A stretch of DNA of 64,000 nt, taken from contig NZ_JAIPUS010000007.1 in the NCBI RefSeq assembly GCF_020055675.1, positions 62,001-126,000 of the forward strand, written 5' to 3'. Both the position numbers and the translations under genes were made by a program. Below are positions 8,477-18,941 of this stretch, piece by piece. This DNA comes from Marivita sp. (lineage in GTDB: Bacteria > Pseudomonadota > Alphaproteobacteria > Rhodobacterales > Rhodobacteraceae). Numbering within the stretch: position 1 is the stretch's first letter; each line of letters opens with the position of its first letter. The notes beneath the pieces are model-generated. The model saw nothing but the letters and a program-made list of their open reading frames with translations, was not told the DNA's origin and did not search any database.

Positions 8477-9241
8477 TCACTCCGGGCACAGGCCAAGGAT
8501 ACAGGCGACCTCGGCAGAATTGACCGTCTCGGTCCAGTCCAGTTCGGGATCGAACCGACCGGTCCGCAGGAACAGGTCAACCTGCGCGATCACCGACGGG
8601 GCCTGCATGATGAAGGTGTGGGTGACAGGCATCGTCAGATGCGAACGCATGCCCTTGACCTTGGTGGAAGCGACCGACACCTTGCCGTCATCCGGACCCG
8701 GGATCATGTTCGAGAAAATCAGGTTGAGCGACCGCGTTCCCGCGATCACCCCCAGGTCGAAATCCACCGGCGGCAACGATCTGGGAAGGTCGCTTGCCGC
8801 GGTGCCCAATTGCAGGCCCGCCGGACCGTTGAGCCATGCAAACAGCTCCAGCCCTTCGAGTTCATCCACAAGTTCGCTGCCCTGATTCGGCGGCGCGAGC
8901 ATGACCACGCGCCCCAGGGTGTCGGGCCGATTGCCCTGAAGCCAGACGCGCAGCAGGATGCCACCCATCGAATGGGTGACGAAATGGACCCGGTCCGCGC
9001 CGCAATCGGCCACGGCCTGCGGCAGGGTTTCCTCGACCAGCGTCTGAATGCGCGCGCTGGTCGAGGGATATCCAGGCGCCTTGACCGTGTATCCCTTTGC
9101 CTCGAGCACCGATTGCATCAGCGCGAACGAGGTTTCGGTCCGTGCCAGACCGTGCAGCAGGATCACGCAATCGGCCCGCGCCCGGGTGGCGGGAAGGCTG
9201 CTGGCCGCAGCGGCAAGGACGAACAGGAGGACACGGATCAT
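8477..9241 (-). CDS. Secreted lipase-like alpha/beta hydrolase
   Basis: A 254-residue protein with a Sec signal peptide ([23 protein letters not shown]). The mature part begins [11 protein letters not shown] (oxyanion HG at 30-31) and carries the nucleophile elbow THSMGG (Ser91), followed by [13 protein letters not shown], which resembles bacterial triacylglycerol lipase/acetyltransferase-like families. The likely catalytic His lies in [11 protein letters not shown] near residue 210. I start at the ATG at 9241, which gives a complete signal peptide. It is 4 bp upstream of the phnM-like gene and probably in one operon. The substrate is unknown. Confidence 0.8.
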   Translation of the reverse strand: MIRVLLFVLAAAASSLPATRARADCVILLHGLARTETSFALMQSVLEAKGYTVKAPGYPSTSARIQTLVEETLPQAVADCGADRVHFVTHSMGGILLRVWLQGNRPDTLGRVVMLAPPNQGSELVDELEGLELFAWLNGPAGLQLGTAASDLPRSLPPVDFDLGVIAGTRSLNLIFSNMIPGPDDGKVSVASTKVKGMRSHLTMPVTHTFIMQAPSVIAQVDLFLRTGRFDPELDWTETVNSAEVACILGLCPE

Positions 9242-9288
9242 GGGTGTCAGATACGCCCTGACTGCACCAATAGGAAGGGGTCCGGCCC

Positions 9289-10143
9289 CTAGCGGCGCGA
9301 CGTCACGGTCAGAAGCACACCGCCCAGCACCAGGGCCGCCGATATCAGCAGTCGCGATGTGATCTGTTCGGACAAGAAAACCGATCCTCCCAGGATCGCG
9401 ATCACCGGAACCGTCAACTGGGTCACCGCCGCCGTCGTTCCGCGCAGCCGCGGCAGCACCGTGTACCACAACGCGTATCCCAGCCCCGAGGTGACGGCCC
9501 CCGCAAGAATCGCCATCGACAGGCCAAACGCCGTTGCTCCGGCAAGGTCCAGCCTGTCCGAGACGGCGCTGGTCGCCAGAGCCCCGACGACGGCAACGGC
9601 TGCCGCGACGCAGAAATTTGCAGCCGTTGCGCCAAGCGCGTCGGAAGCACCGCGCCCGCCGATGGAATAGACCCCCCAGGCGATCCCGGCGAGGGCCATC
9701 AGCCCCGCATGCCACAGGCTTGGCGTGGCGGCATGGCCCGGCCAGAGCAGCCAGACGAGGCCGGCAAATGCCACGCCGGCCCCGAGCCAGCGGCGCAAGG
9801 CGGGACGTTCCCCCCGGATCAGCGCCTCGGTGAACATGGTGATCTGCACCAGTCCGAACAGGATCAAAGCGCCCAGACCGGCATCGAGGCTTTCATAAGC
9901 CAATGAAAAGCCGAAGATATAGACAAACAGAGCGGTCACTCCAACAGCGCGCCCCGCGCCTCCAAGCTCGAGCCGGCGGTCTCGCAAGAGGACCAGCGTG
10001 GCGAGCATGATCGCTCCGGCACAAAGCCGGATGACACCAAAGCTCAGCGCGTCGATATCTCCGTCCGACAGCGCCAGCCGGTTCAGGATCGAGTTTGCCG
10101 CGAAGGCCACCATGGTCAGGCAGGTAAGCAGAACGATCTTCAT
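9289..10143 (-). CDS. EamA/DMT superfamily transporter
   Basis: An inner-membrane protein of 284 residues with about ten hydrophobic segments arranged as two EamA repeats. The N-terminus [19 protein letters not shown] and the [20 protein letters not shown] segment near the C-terminus are characteristic. Members export amino acids or other metabolites; the substrate cannot be assigned. The ATG at 10143 is chosen because the preceding in-frame sequence lacks hydrophobic character. It is followed by the lipase gene after 47 bp. Confidence 0.85.
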   Translation of the reverse strand: MKIVLLTCLTMVAFAANSILNRLALSDGDIDALSFGVIRLCAGAIMLATLVLLRDRRLELGGAGRAVGVTALFVYIFGFSLAYESLDAGLGALILFGLVQITMFTEALIRGERPALRRWLGAGVAFAGLVWLLWPGHAATPSLWHAGLMALAGIAWGVYSIGGRGASDALGATAANFCVAAAVAVVGALATSAVSDRLDLAGATAFGLSMAILAGAVTSGLGYALWYTVLPRLRGTTAAVTQLTVPVIAILGGSVFLSEQITSRLLISAALVLGGVLLTVTSRR

Positions 10144-10240
10144 GCGTGTGCGTAGCGCGCCAAGTCTGACAAGACCAGACGCCTTTTTGCCAGGTCTGCC
10201 TGGGCCGGCACGCGCAACCTTGCCATACCCGGAAACGAAC

Positions 10241-10262
10241 AAAGGCACCCGAAGGTGCCTTT
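10241..10262 (-). terminator. Terminator after groEL
   Basis: AAAGGCACC and GGTGCCTTT form a perfect 9-bp stem with a four-base loop. On the minus strand it is followed by GTTCGTTT. It lies 54 bp past the groEL stop. Confidence 0.65.
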
Positions 10263-10315
10263 GTCCTGCCCAGAGGGCATTTGCATTCGCGTGTCCCGAG
10301 GGACAGCGGCTGATC

Positions 10316-11980
<1,665 letters not shown>

Positions 11981-12016
11981 TTAGTCAGAGTTTGTGTTCG
12001 CGATCACAACGGGCGT

Positions 12017-12328
12017 TCAGGCAGCTTTCGCTTCCGCGTCGTCCGAAATGATGCCGAGGATGTCCATCTCCTTCATGATGAGGAGTTCTTCGCCATTGAC
12101 TGTCACCTCGGTGCCAGACCATTTGCCAAACAGGACCTTGTCGCCTTCTGCAACGGCCATCTCGATCAGCTCGCCACTATCCTTGCGCGCACCATCGCCA
12201 CGCGCAACAACCACGCCTTCTGCGGGCTTTTCCTTGGCGCTATCGGGAATGATCAGGCCACCGGCAGTTTTATCGTCGCTCTCAACGCGACGGACCAGCA
12301 CGCGGTCATGAAGCGGTTTAAATGCCAT
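12017..12328 (-). CDS. groS: Co-chaperonin GroES (Hsp10)
   Basis: The 103-residue lid of the GroEL chamber. Start [14 protein letters not shown], mobile loop [16 protein letters not shown] (about residues 20-35) and the C-terminal [15 protein letters not shown] are diagnostic. It is slightly longer than the usual 95-97 residues because of an acidic, alanine-rich tail. First gene of groESL. Confidence 0.98.
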   Translation of the reverse strand: MAFKPLHDRVLVRRVESDDKTAGGLIIPDSAKEKPAEGVVVARGDGARKDSGELIEMAVAEGDKVLFGKWSGTEVTVNGEELLIMKEMDILGIISDDAEAKAA

Positions 12329-12384
12329 CTTCGAGTCTCCTTACTCAAAGGTTTCCACCAGGCCCCCCGCGGTTCGAGGGGCCG

Positions 12385-12411
12385 TTATCACTCACCGAAG
12401 TCGAGTGATAA
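12385..12411. promoter_or_regulatory. CIRCE element (HrcA operator) of groESL
   Basis: TTATCACTC-N9-GAGTGATAA, a near-consensus CIRCE (TTAGCACTC-N9-GAGTGCTAA) with the same symmetric change in both arms. It begins 7 bp downstream of the -10 hexamer on the minus strand, overlapping the expected transcription start, so bound HrcA would block initiation. Confidence 0.9.
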
Positions 12412-12418
12412 CGAAGTG

Positions 12419-12447
12419 TAGTTAGGGAGGCTCGCGCGACGTGTCAA
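12419..12447 (-). promoter_or_regulatory. Sigma70-type promoter of groESL
   Basis: On the minus strand the -35 is TTGACA (12447-12442), the spacer 17 bp, and the -10 TAACTA (12424-12419). The CIRCE element follows directly. Confidence 0.8.
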
Positions 12448-12498
12448 CAGCGTTGTCGTCAAAATTTGACCGGGCGCAGCGCAGCCGCGCCCTGTGCG

Positions 12499-13263
12499 TC
12501 AATGGCTGGGTGTCCGCTCGGCCCAGCCGGCGAAAATCTTCTCAAGCGCGACCACCACATAGTACAGCAGGATGCCCATCAGAGCGAGCGCGATCAGCAC
12601 CGCGAACATCAGCGGATAATCCGAATTCGTCTTGCCGGAATCGAACAGCGCCCCAAGCCCCCGCCCGTGCGGCGAGACGATTTCCATCAGGTTGGTCCCG
12701 ATAAACGCAAGTGTCACGGCCACTTTCAGCGCCCCGAAGAATTCCGGCAATGTCTTGGGAAGCGCGATCTTCCAGAAAATCGTGGTCTGGGACGCGCCCA
12801 GCGACCTCAGAATGTCGCGATATTCCGGTTCCAATGTGCTCAGCCCGATGGAGACGGACACGGCGATGGGAAAGAACGAGATCATGAAGGCGATCAGGAT
12901 CGTGTTGAAGTTGTGCTCACCGACAAAAAGCAGCGCCACGATGGGGACCACCGTGGCCTTGGGGATCGCGTTGAACCCCACGAGAAGCGGATAAAGCGCA
13001 TCGCGCATGAGTTTGGAGAACCCCATTATCATGCCGAGAAGAACGCCGAACACGATCGCAAGGACCAGCCCGACCACCGTGCGCCACAACGTCTGCCACC
13101 CCATCACGAGGAAAAGCTCCCAGTACTGGGCATAGGCCGGCGGCAGATCGGACGGAGAGGCCATCACGTAGTCGGGCCAGCCGTTTGCCCAGACAAGCAT
13201 TTCCCAGACCAAACCGAAGATGACAATTGCCGCCATCGGCACGAGGATTTGGCGCAGTTTCAT
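12499..13263 (-). CDS. ABC transporter permease (SsuC/TauC/ThiX type)
   Basis: A 254-residue inner-membrane permease of the BPD_transp_1 family with about six membrane segments. The EAA-like loop lies near SIGLSTLEPEYRDILRSLGAS (about residues 160-180), followed by the typical FWKIALPKTLPEFFGALK. Its start codon overlaps the stop of the ATPase gene (ATGA), so the two are translationally coupled. Third gene of an uptake operon with binding protein and ATPase. Confidence 0.88.
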   Translation of the reverse strand: MKLRQILVPMAAIVIFGLVWEMLVWANGWPDYVMASPSDLPPAYAQYWELFLVMGWQTLWRTVVGLVLAIVFGVLLGMIMGFSKLMRDALYPLLVGFNAIPKATVVPIVALLFVGEHNFNTILIAFMISFFPIAVSVSIGLSTLEPEYRDILRSLGASQTTIFWKIALPKTLPEFFGALKVAVTLAFIGTNLMEIVSPHGRGLGALFDSGKTNSDYPLMFAVLIALALMGILLYYVVVALEKIFAGWAERTPSH

Positions 13264-14060
13264 GATGCCGCCTCTTCGACGCCGCTGCGTCCCTGTGCGA
13301 TCTGGATCTGGCGGCGGAGGATGTTCAGCGCCTCGGCCGACTCGCTGGTATAGAGCTGTTCGATATCGCGCTCTGCGGTCAGATGCACATCCATCACATA
13401 CTGCGTGCGCGCAGGACGGCCGGACAGCACCACGACCTGATCGGCCAGGAAAATCGACTCGCGCAGGTCATGCGTGATGAGAACGCCGGTGAACGGTTCT
13501 TCCGATTTCACCTTGTGCATTGTTTGCCAGAGGTCTTCACGGGTGAACGCATCCAGCGCGCCGAACGGTTCGTCGAGGATCAACACCTCGGGTTTGTGAA
13601 CGATCGACCGACACAGCGACGCGCGCTGGCGCATGCCGCCGGACAGTTCGCTCGGGCGTTTGTCCTCGAACCCCTCAAGCCCGACCAGGGAAAGCAGCTT
13701 GCGCGCGCGGTCTTCTTTTTTTCTTTTCGACATCTTCGTCGGGACAATTTCGAGCGGCAGGATGACGTTCTGCAGGATGGTGCGCCATTCAAGCAGGACC
13801 GGGTTCTGAAACGCCATGCCAACGGTCGATTTCGGCCCCTTGACAAGCTCGCCATGCAACCAGACCTCGCCGGCGTCGGGTTTCATCAAACCGGCCACCA
13901 GCCGTGTCAGCGTGGATTTCCCGCATCCCGACGGGCCGACGACAGCCGCAAATCCGCCCTCGGGCACCTTGAGCTCCAGCCCGTCAAGGACCGGAAGAGG
14001 CCCGTCCTTGGTTTGATAGGCGTGTCGGACACCCCTGATTTCGATGAGATTTTCAGACAC
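13260..14060 (-). CDS. ABC transporter ATP-binding protein (SsuB/TauB type)
   Basis: A 266-residue cytoplasmic ATPase energising the neighbouring permease. Walker A GPSGCGKST (about residues 42-50), Q-loop AFQNPVLLEWRT, signature LSGGMRQRASL (about 138-148), Walker B VLILDEPFGALD and the switch His in VLITHDLRES are all intact. Second gene of the operon. Confidence 0.92.
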   Translation of the reverse strand: MSENLIEIRGVRHAYQTKDGPLPVLDGLELKVPEGGFAAVVGPSGCGKSTLTRLVAGLMKPDAGEVWLHGELVKGPKSTVGMAFQNPVLLEWRTILQNVILPLEIVPTKMSKRKKEDRARKLLSLVGLEGFEDKRPSELSGGMRQRASLCRSIVHKPEVLILDEPFGALDAFTREDLWQTMHKVKSEEPFTGVLITHDLRESIFLADQVVVLSGRPARTQYVMDVHLTAERDIEQLYTSESAEALNILRRQIQIAQGRSGVEEAAS

Positions 14061-14081
14061 GCATGCGGCCTTTTTCTTGTG

Positions 14082-14107
14082 GGCTGCCCGGACCTGTCCG
14101 GACAGCC
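14082..14107. terminator. Intercistronic hairpin between binding protein and ATPase genes
   Basis: A two-part stem, GGCTG/CAGCC plus CCGGAC/GTCCGG with a CT loop, sits in the 54-bp gap inside the operon. No T-run follows on the minus strand, so it is more likely to stabilise the binding-protein message or reduce read-through than to stop transcription fully. Confidence 0.5.
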
Positions 14108-14114
14108 GGCATGG

Positions 14115-15122
14115 TTATTTCAGCATCCGCGCCGACGCATCGGGAAGGTAGGCATCGGTGAAGTACAGGCTTGCATCGGGCTCATTCTGAAACTCGTAGG
14201 TTTCGGCAAGCTGCTCGAGCGCCTTTTCCATGCGGTCCGCTTCGATCCCGCCCATGCCGTTTTCCATCGCGTACTCCGTGGCGACATTGGCCTCGATCGA
14301 CAACTCCAGACGGCGCTGCTCGAGATCGGCATCCGCCGCCGGGTTGCGTTCAACAAGGCTTTCGATGGCAGAGGCCGGATCGGCAATCGCGTCTTTCCAC
14401 CCCGCGGCAACCGCTTCTAGAAAGCCCGTGATCAGCGCCGGATTGTCGGCCGCGAAATTGGTGTTGACGATGATCGCGTTGCCATAAAGCGCCACTCCGT
14501 GATCCGCCATCAGGATGGTAGAGATATCGTCCTCCGGCACGCCAAGACGCACGAGGTTCAGATAGGACGAGAAGGAAAACCCGGTCACCGCGTCCACGTT
14601 TCCTTCGGCCAGCATCGGCTCGCGGGTGGGAAAGCCGACCGGCTCGACCGTGATCGCGTCGACATCCAGATCATTGGCCGTTGCGAAGGCCGGGAACTGC
14701 GCCCAAGCGCCATCGGGCGGTGGCGCGCCCAGAACCTTGCCTTCGAGGTCCTTGGGCATTTCAACGCCAAGGGATTTCCGGCCCACGATGGCAAAGGGGG
14801 GTTTGTCGTAGATCATCATCGCCGCCGTGACCGGGGCGCCGGGATTCTGGTCGAGAAACTTGATGAGCGAGTTGATATCGGCAAAACCCACCGGAAACGC
14901 GCCTGTCGCGACTTTCGGGATCGCATCGAGCGAGCCTTGACCGGCGGAAATCTCGACGGCGAGGCCCGCCTCCTCGAAATGCCCGTTGTCGATCGCGGCG
15001 AAATACGGCGCGGCCGGACCTTCGAATTTCCAGTCCAGCGCAAACGGGAAATCGGCTTGGGCAAAGGCTGCGCCCGCCATGCTCAGTGTTGCGGCCACTG
15101 CCGCGAGTGTGTGTTTCAGCAT
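14115..15122 (-). CDS. ABC transporter substrate-binding protein, NMT1/THI5-like
   Basis: A 335-residue periplasmic binding protein. A signal peptide MLKHTLAAVAATLSMAGAAFA supports the ATG at 15122. The mature part starts with FALDWKFEGPAAPYFAAIDNGHF, the hallmark of the NMT1/THI5-like group (ThiY, RibY, TauA and SsuA relatives). Relatives bind pyrimidine thiamine precursors, riboflavin, sulfonates or nitrate. No thi, rib or tau genes and no convincing TPP or FMN riboswitch adjoin it, so the ligand remains open. First gene of the operon with the ATPase and permease. Confidence 0.85.
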   Translation of the reverse strand: MLKHTLAAVAATLSMAGAAFAQADFPFALDWKFEGPAAPYFAAIDNGHFEEAGLAVEISAGQGSLDAIPKVATGAFPVGFADINSLIKFLDQNPGAPVTAAMMIYDKPPFAIVGRKSLGVEMPKDLEGKVLGAPPPDGAWAQFPAFATANDLDVDAITVEPVGFPTREPMLAEGNVDAVTGFSFSSYLNLVRLGVPEDDISTILMADHGVALYGNAIIVNTNFAADNPALITGFLEAVAAGWKDAIADPASAIESLVERNPAADADLEQRRLELSIEANVATEYAMENGMGGIEADRMEKALEQLAETYEFQNEPDASLYFTDAYLPDASARMLK

Positions 15123-15285
15123 AAGGAGACTCTCCAAGTTTTGTCGGGGCAAGCTGTGCGATCCCTGCGCAAAACGAAATACCAGCGCGGAGTTCAGGTG
15201 CCCAACACCGCCGCTTCACGCCCTCTGCGCACAATTATTAATCAAATGCCGGGCATTTACGCAAGGTTCATCTCCACGGGGGCTC

Positions 15286-15963
15286 TCAACCCGCGTCCCT
15301 ATCCAGACTGCCGGCCCAGTCCACCAAACCCTGATGCCCGCTCGGGGTCAGGGCATAAACGCCTTTTTCCACCTTGCGAAACCAGCCGTAGTGATTGTCG
15401 CGCATCAGCGTCGTGGCATTGCGCACCCCGGTCGCCTTGGCCACATGCGCGCCTTTTTCGGCCCCCGTCTCGGCAAGGTACATTGCGCAGCGCAGCGCGT
15501 CCTGGCGGTAGGCGGTGACGATTCCGTGGCGCGTCGCCCCACCGGCATTGGGGTCGCCCTGCAACCTCGCGAATTCACGCAGGAGCGTGTTGCGCTTGGT
15601 CCGGCTGCGGCGCGGAGTGTAGGGGCCGGGATCACATTGCGGCTCGACCATGCCATCGTCCCGCACCGTCAGAAACCCGAGGCCCAGCCTGCGGCACAAG
15701 ACGCGATTCTCGCGCAAGGCGCGGCGCGCGTTGCGGCCTGTCGGTTTGGGCACCGCGAGATAAACCAGGTCCGTCATACGCAGCCGCGCCACCGCCTGAT
15801 GGTACAGCGTGAGATTCAGGCGCAGTTTCAACTCCACGATCACCGGGTCTTCGTCGCCCCGCACGGCCACCATGTCGGCCTTGCCGACCTCTCCTTTCAC
15901 GGTAAAGCCCTGCGCCTCCAGGTAAGCTTTGATCGGCGGATAGAGGTCTGCTTCGCGGTTCAT
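15286..15963 (-). CDS. DUF2161 family protein with PD-(D/E)XK nuclease-like fold
   Basis: A 225-residue protein of an alphaproteobacterial family predicted to have a PD-(D/E)XK phosphodiesterase fold. The core is visible as GKADMVAVRG (Asp30) then PVIVELKLRLN (ELK, about residues 43-45), the D...ExK arrangement of that fold. The C-terminal part, with THATGVRNATTLMRDNHYGWF-like helix-turn-helix character and VYALTPSG, suggests a winged-helix addition. Catalytic activity and substrate are not established. It is divergent from the TraB-like gene. Confidence 0.8.
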   Translation of the reverse strand: MNREADLYPPIKAYLEAQGFTVKGEVGKADMVAVRGDEDPVIVELKLRLNLTLYHQAVARLRMTDLVYLAVPKPTGRNARRALRENRVLCRRLGLGFLTVRDDGMVEPQCDPGPYTPRRSRTKRNTLLREFARLQGDPNAGGATRHGIVTAYRQDALRCAMYLAETGAEKGAHVAKATGVRNATTLMRDNHYGWFRKVEKGVYALTPSGHQGLVDWAGSLDRDAG

Positions 15964-16044
15964 GGCCTATCAATGCGCGACCGCCTTGCCGCTGGCAAGC
16001 GCAGCGCCTAGCTTGGATGTATCCAGCCTCGAAAGGACAGTCCG

Positions 16045-17034
16045 ATGATTGCGCGCGTCGTCTCGATTATGTGTTTCCTCTGTCTCGCCCAGCCGGCGCT
16101 GGCGGTCTGTTCCGGGACGGATCTGCGCACCACCCTGAGCGCCGACGAACAGGCACAGCTGGACAAGGTGCTTGACGACACCGTGTTCGCCGAAGGCAAC
16201 CACTGGAAGGCCACGCGCGGCGACAGCACGCTGCACCTGATCGGCACCATGCATCTTGACGATCCACGGCTTGCCGCGCCGGTGTCCCGCCTGCGCGAGA
16301 CAGTAGAGGCCGCCGATCTGTTGCTGCTCGAAATGACAGCCGAGGACGAAAAAGCGTTGCAACAAAGCCTGAGCACCGATCCGAGCCTTTTGATCATGCC
16401 CGATGCGACCCTGCCCGAATTGCTGAGCGAAGACGAATGGGACCAGATGTCCGAGGCTTTCAGGGCGCGCGGCGTGCCACCCGCCATGGCCGCACGTTTC
16501 CAGCCTTGGTATGTCTCGCTGCTCCTGGCGGTGCCGCCCTGCGCCAATTTGCAAGACATGTCATCCGGGGGCCTGGACGCCAAACTCGAAGCCATTGCGC
16601 GCACTGCGGATGTGCCCCGCGCGGCGCTGGAGGATGTGAACACGGTGTTTGCCGCCTTCGCCGGCCAGCCGCGCAAGACCCAACTGGACATGATGCTGTC
16701 CTCTCTGGTCGATCCGGCGGTCAGCGAAGACCTGTTCGCGACCTTGCTGGCCAGCTATTTCGACGAAGCCACCGCCGAGGGCTGGGCGGTGTCCGAAATC
16801 CTCGCCCAACGCTACAGCCCGATTGATCCCGATGCGGCCGCCGACGTGTTTGCCACCATCGAACAGGAGATGCTGGTTGACCGGAATCGCGCCTGGCTTC
16901 CCGTGTTGCTGGACGCGACACGGGCCAATGAAAGGGTCGTCGCCGCCTTCGGCGCCGCCCACCTGCCCGGAGCCGATGGCGTTCTGGCCTTGCTTCAGGC
17001 TGAAGGGTTCACGCTCGAACGGTTAGCCTTCTGA
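16045..17034 (+). CDS. TraB/GumN family protein
   Basis: A 329-residue exported protein with signal peptide MIARVVSIMCFLCLAQPALA. The first family motif is LHLIGTMHLDDPRL (about residues 62-75; the GTxH pattern), and the last is VVAAFGAAHLPGADGVLALLQAEGF near the C-terminus. The fold is thought to relate to metal-dependent erythromycin esterase/ChaN-like proteins, sometimes with protease activity; the role in this bacterium is unknown. Its 3' end overlaps the convergent transporter gene by 12 bp. Confidence 0.88.
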   Translation: MIARVVSIMCFLCLAQPALAVCSGTDLRTTLSADEQAQLDKVLDDTVFAEGNHWKATRGDSTLHLIGTMHLDDPRLAAPVSRLRETVEAADLLLLEMTAEDEKALQQSLSTDPSLLIMPDATLPELLSEDEWDQMSEAFRARGVPPAMAARFQPWYVSLLLAVPPCANLQDMSSGGLDAKLEAIARTADVPRAALEDVNTVFAAFAGQPRKTQLDMMLSSLVDPAVSEDLFATLLASYFDEATAEGWAVSEILAQRYSPIDPDAAADVFATIEQEMLVDRNRAWLPVLLDATRANERVVAAFGAAHLPGADGVLALLQAEGFTLERLAF

Positions 17035-17934
17035 GGATACCCTGCCGCGCACCTGGCTGTCATCCTTGAGCAGGAGCGCCAGCGCCCCCATGGTGATGCC
17101 CAGCCCGACAAGGATCAGCGCCGGCGGCAAGGGCCGGCCCAGCGCCATTTCCCAAAGGATGACCCAGCTTGGCGTGAGATAGGTATAGGCCATGACCTTG
17201 GCTGACGGGAGGCGCAGGCTGGCATATTGCAACAACAGGAAGGTCGATGCGGTGGCCGCGATCGCGGTGTAGCCAATCGCGATCCAGACGATCGCCGGAA
17301 GCGTCGCCCACTCTGTCGCCACCATCGCCGGGGCGCCGACGATCACCAGCAGGATCGCCCCGGCCATCAGCGTGCCGAAGGTAAAGACCGCCGGCCGTTC
17401 CCCCCGGTTCAGCGTCGGCACCAGCGGGGTATAGACCGCGTGCGCGATACAGCCGACGAAAAAGATCGCCTCGCCCCGGCCGATGCCAAAGTTCAGCATC
17501 CGTTCGAAATCGGCGCGAAAGATCACCCAAAGCGCCCCCAGCGCGCCCAGGCACAGCGCCAGCGCCATCCGCCCGGTCAGAACCTGCCGCAGGAGCAGCC
17601 AGCCGAACCCCGCCGCCATCAGCGGGGTCAGCGTGAACACCGCCGCCATCGACACCGGCGCCCCGGTCTTCAGCCCCTCGAACATCAGCACGAAATAGGT
17701 GGAAAAGAACACCGCCAGCACAAGGTACCGCCACGGTGCGCGAAACGCCCCCCGGTCAAAGCCGCCGGTCGCCATGACAAGCACGCCCAGCAGCGCCGCC
17801 GCCAGCACGAAGCGCACCGCGTTCAGGGCTTGCGGCGCGATATGCGGCGCCGCCATCGAGCCAAGCGAAAACGACCCCGCCACAAGGGCCGAAAAGGCGA
17901 GCATCGCCAAATGGCCGCGCTTTGCCTCTGTCAT
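17023..17934 (-). CDS. EamA/DMT superfamily transporter, LysR-linked
   Basis: A 303-residue inner-membrane protein with ten predicted membrane segments (two EamA repeats); MAAPHIAPQALNAVRFVLAAALLG near the start is typical. Its start codon lies one base beyond the stop of the LysR gene, so the two are translationally coupled and the regulator probably controls it. Substrate unknown. Confidence 0.87.
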   Translation of the reverse strand: MTEAKRGHLAMLAFSALVAGSFSLGSMAAPHIAPQALNAVRFVLAAALLGVLVMATGGFDRGAFRAPWRYLVLAVFFSTYFVLMFEGLKTGAPVSMAAVFTLTPLMAAGFGWLLLRQVLTGRMALALCLGALGALWVIFRADFERMLNFGIGRGEAIFFVGCIAHAVYTPLVPTLNRGERPAVFTFGTLMAGAILLVIVGAPAMVATEWATLPAIVWIAIGYTAIAATASTFLLLQYASLRLPSAKVMAYTYLTPSWVILWEMALGRPLPPALILVGLGITMGALALLLKDDSQVRGRVSSEG

Positions 17935-17935
17935 G

Positions 17936-18823
17936 TCAGGTTCCCGCGATATCGAACTCTTTGACCGCCGCCTTGAGGTAGGCCAGCAGCGTCTGCACCT
18001 TGGCTGTGCGATGCAGATCGACATGGGTCACCAGCCAAAGCTGTGCCGCCCACTCCGCCAGCGGCGGCATCACCGTGACGAGGTTCGGATCAGCCTCGCC
18101 CTGACGCAACGGCAGGAACCCGATCCCGGCCCCGCTGCGCACAGCCAGGTTCATGCTATTGGTGTCGGTGGTGCGGAACACGACCCGGTCATACGGCACC
18201 TTGGACCGCAACCATTTCTGGTACGGCGCCCGCCCGTCGGGATTGTCATGGGCGACAAAGATGTGGTTGACCAGATCGCCCTCGTCCTTGGGCAACCCGC
18301 GCTCGGCAACATAGCTCCTGGAGGCATAAAGCCCGATCTTGAGCTCGGTCAACGGCTGCACCACGTTGTCCGGCTCGTCGGGCGCGGTGCCCGCGCGGAT
18401 GGCCACATGCGCCTCGCCGTATTCGAGACGGAACACGCGGGCATCGGTCAGGTAACGCAGAACGACATCCGGATATTCCGCCTTGAAATCCGCCAGCACC
18501 GGCACGAGGAAATCGGACAGCTCGACGATGGACGTGATCATCAATTCGCCGCTGACCTCGGATCCACGTCCCTTGATACGGCCGACAAGCTGCTGCAACT
18601 GATCCTCGGTGGTCTGCGCCACGCGGGCCAGGTCAGCGCCGGATTCGGTAGGGGTATAGCCCCGCGCATGGCGCTGGAACAGCTTGACCCCCAGCCGCGC
18701 CTCGAGCGCATCGATATGCCGGATCACGGTGGCATGGTGCACCCCCAGAACGTCGGCGGCCCCGCTGACCGTGCCCTGCCGCGCGACCTGATAGGCCGTC
18801 CGTACTTCGTCCCAATGTTCCAT
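17936..18823 (-). CDS. LysR family transcriptional regulator
   Basis: A 295-residue regulator with the N-terminal winged helix-turn-helix (AYQVARQGTVSGAADVLGVH, about residues 10-29, and RHIDALEARLGVKLF) and a C-terminal effector-binding domain. It is divergent from the azoreductase gene and coupled to an EamA exporter. LysR proteins commonly control divergent neighbours, so the azoreductase and exporter are the first candidate targets; quinone- or electrophile-type inducers are possible but not shown. Confidence 0.92.
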   Translation of the reverse strand: MEHWDEVRTAYQVARQGTVSGAADVLGVHHATVIRHIDALEARLGVKLFQRHARGYTPTESGADLARVAQTTEDQLQQLVGRIKGRGSEVSGELMITSIVELSDFLVPVLADFKAEYPDVVLRYLTDARVFRLEYGEAHVAIRAGTAPDEPDNVVQPLTELKIGLYASRSYVAERGLPKDEGDLVNHIFVAHDNPDGRAPYQKWLRSKVPYDRVVFRTTDTNSMNLAVRSGAGIGFLPLRQGEADPNLVTVMPPLAEWAAQLWLVTHVDLHRTAKVQTLLAYLKAAVKEFDIAGT

Positions 18824-18838
18824 AGCCTGCCTTTGTGC

Positions 18839-18863
18839 AAATGCTCACACTTAATGCGCATTT
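18839..18863. promoter_or_regulatory. Candidate LysR binding site between the LysR and azoreductase genes
   Basis: AAATGC-N13-GCATTT is a 25-bp inverted repeat in the 118-bp divergent intergenic region. GTGCAAA also occurs twice (18835 and 18875). Spacing and position fit a LysR-type operator, but no T-N11-A core is decisive. Confidence 0.45.
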
Positions 18864-18941
18864 CTTTCTATATCGTGCAAAAATACAATCTCTATAAGGA
18901 GAAAACAAGTCAAAGGCTTCTCTGATCGGAATACCTCCCAC

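Noticed and set aside
15123-15285. TPP riboswitch-like ACCTGA...GCGCAGGGA upstream of the NMT1/THI5-type binding protein (minus strand)
   Set aside because: Only the 3' half resembles the aptamer. The CTGAGA segment and the pairing between the arms are missing, so a thiamine riboswitch cannot be supported.
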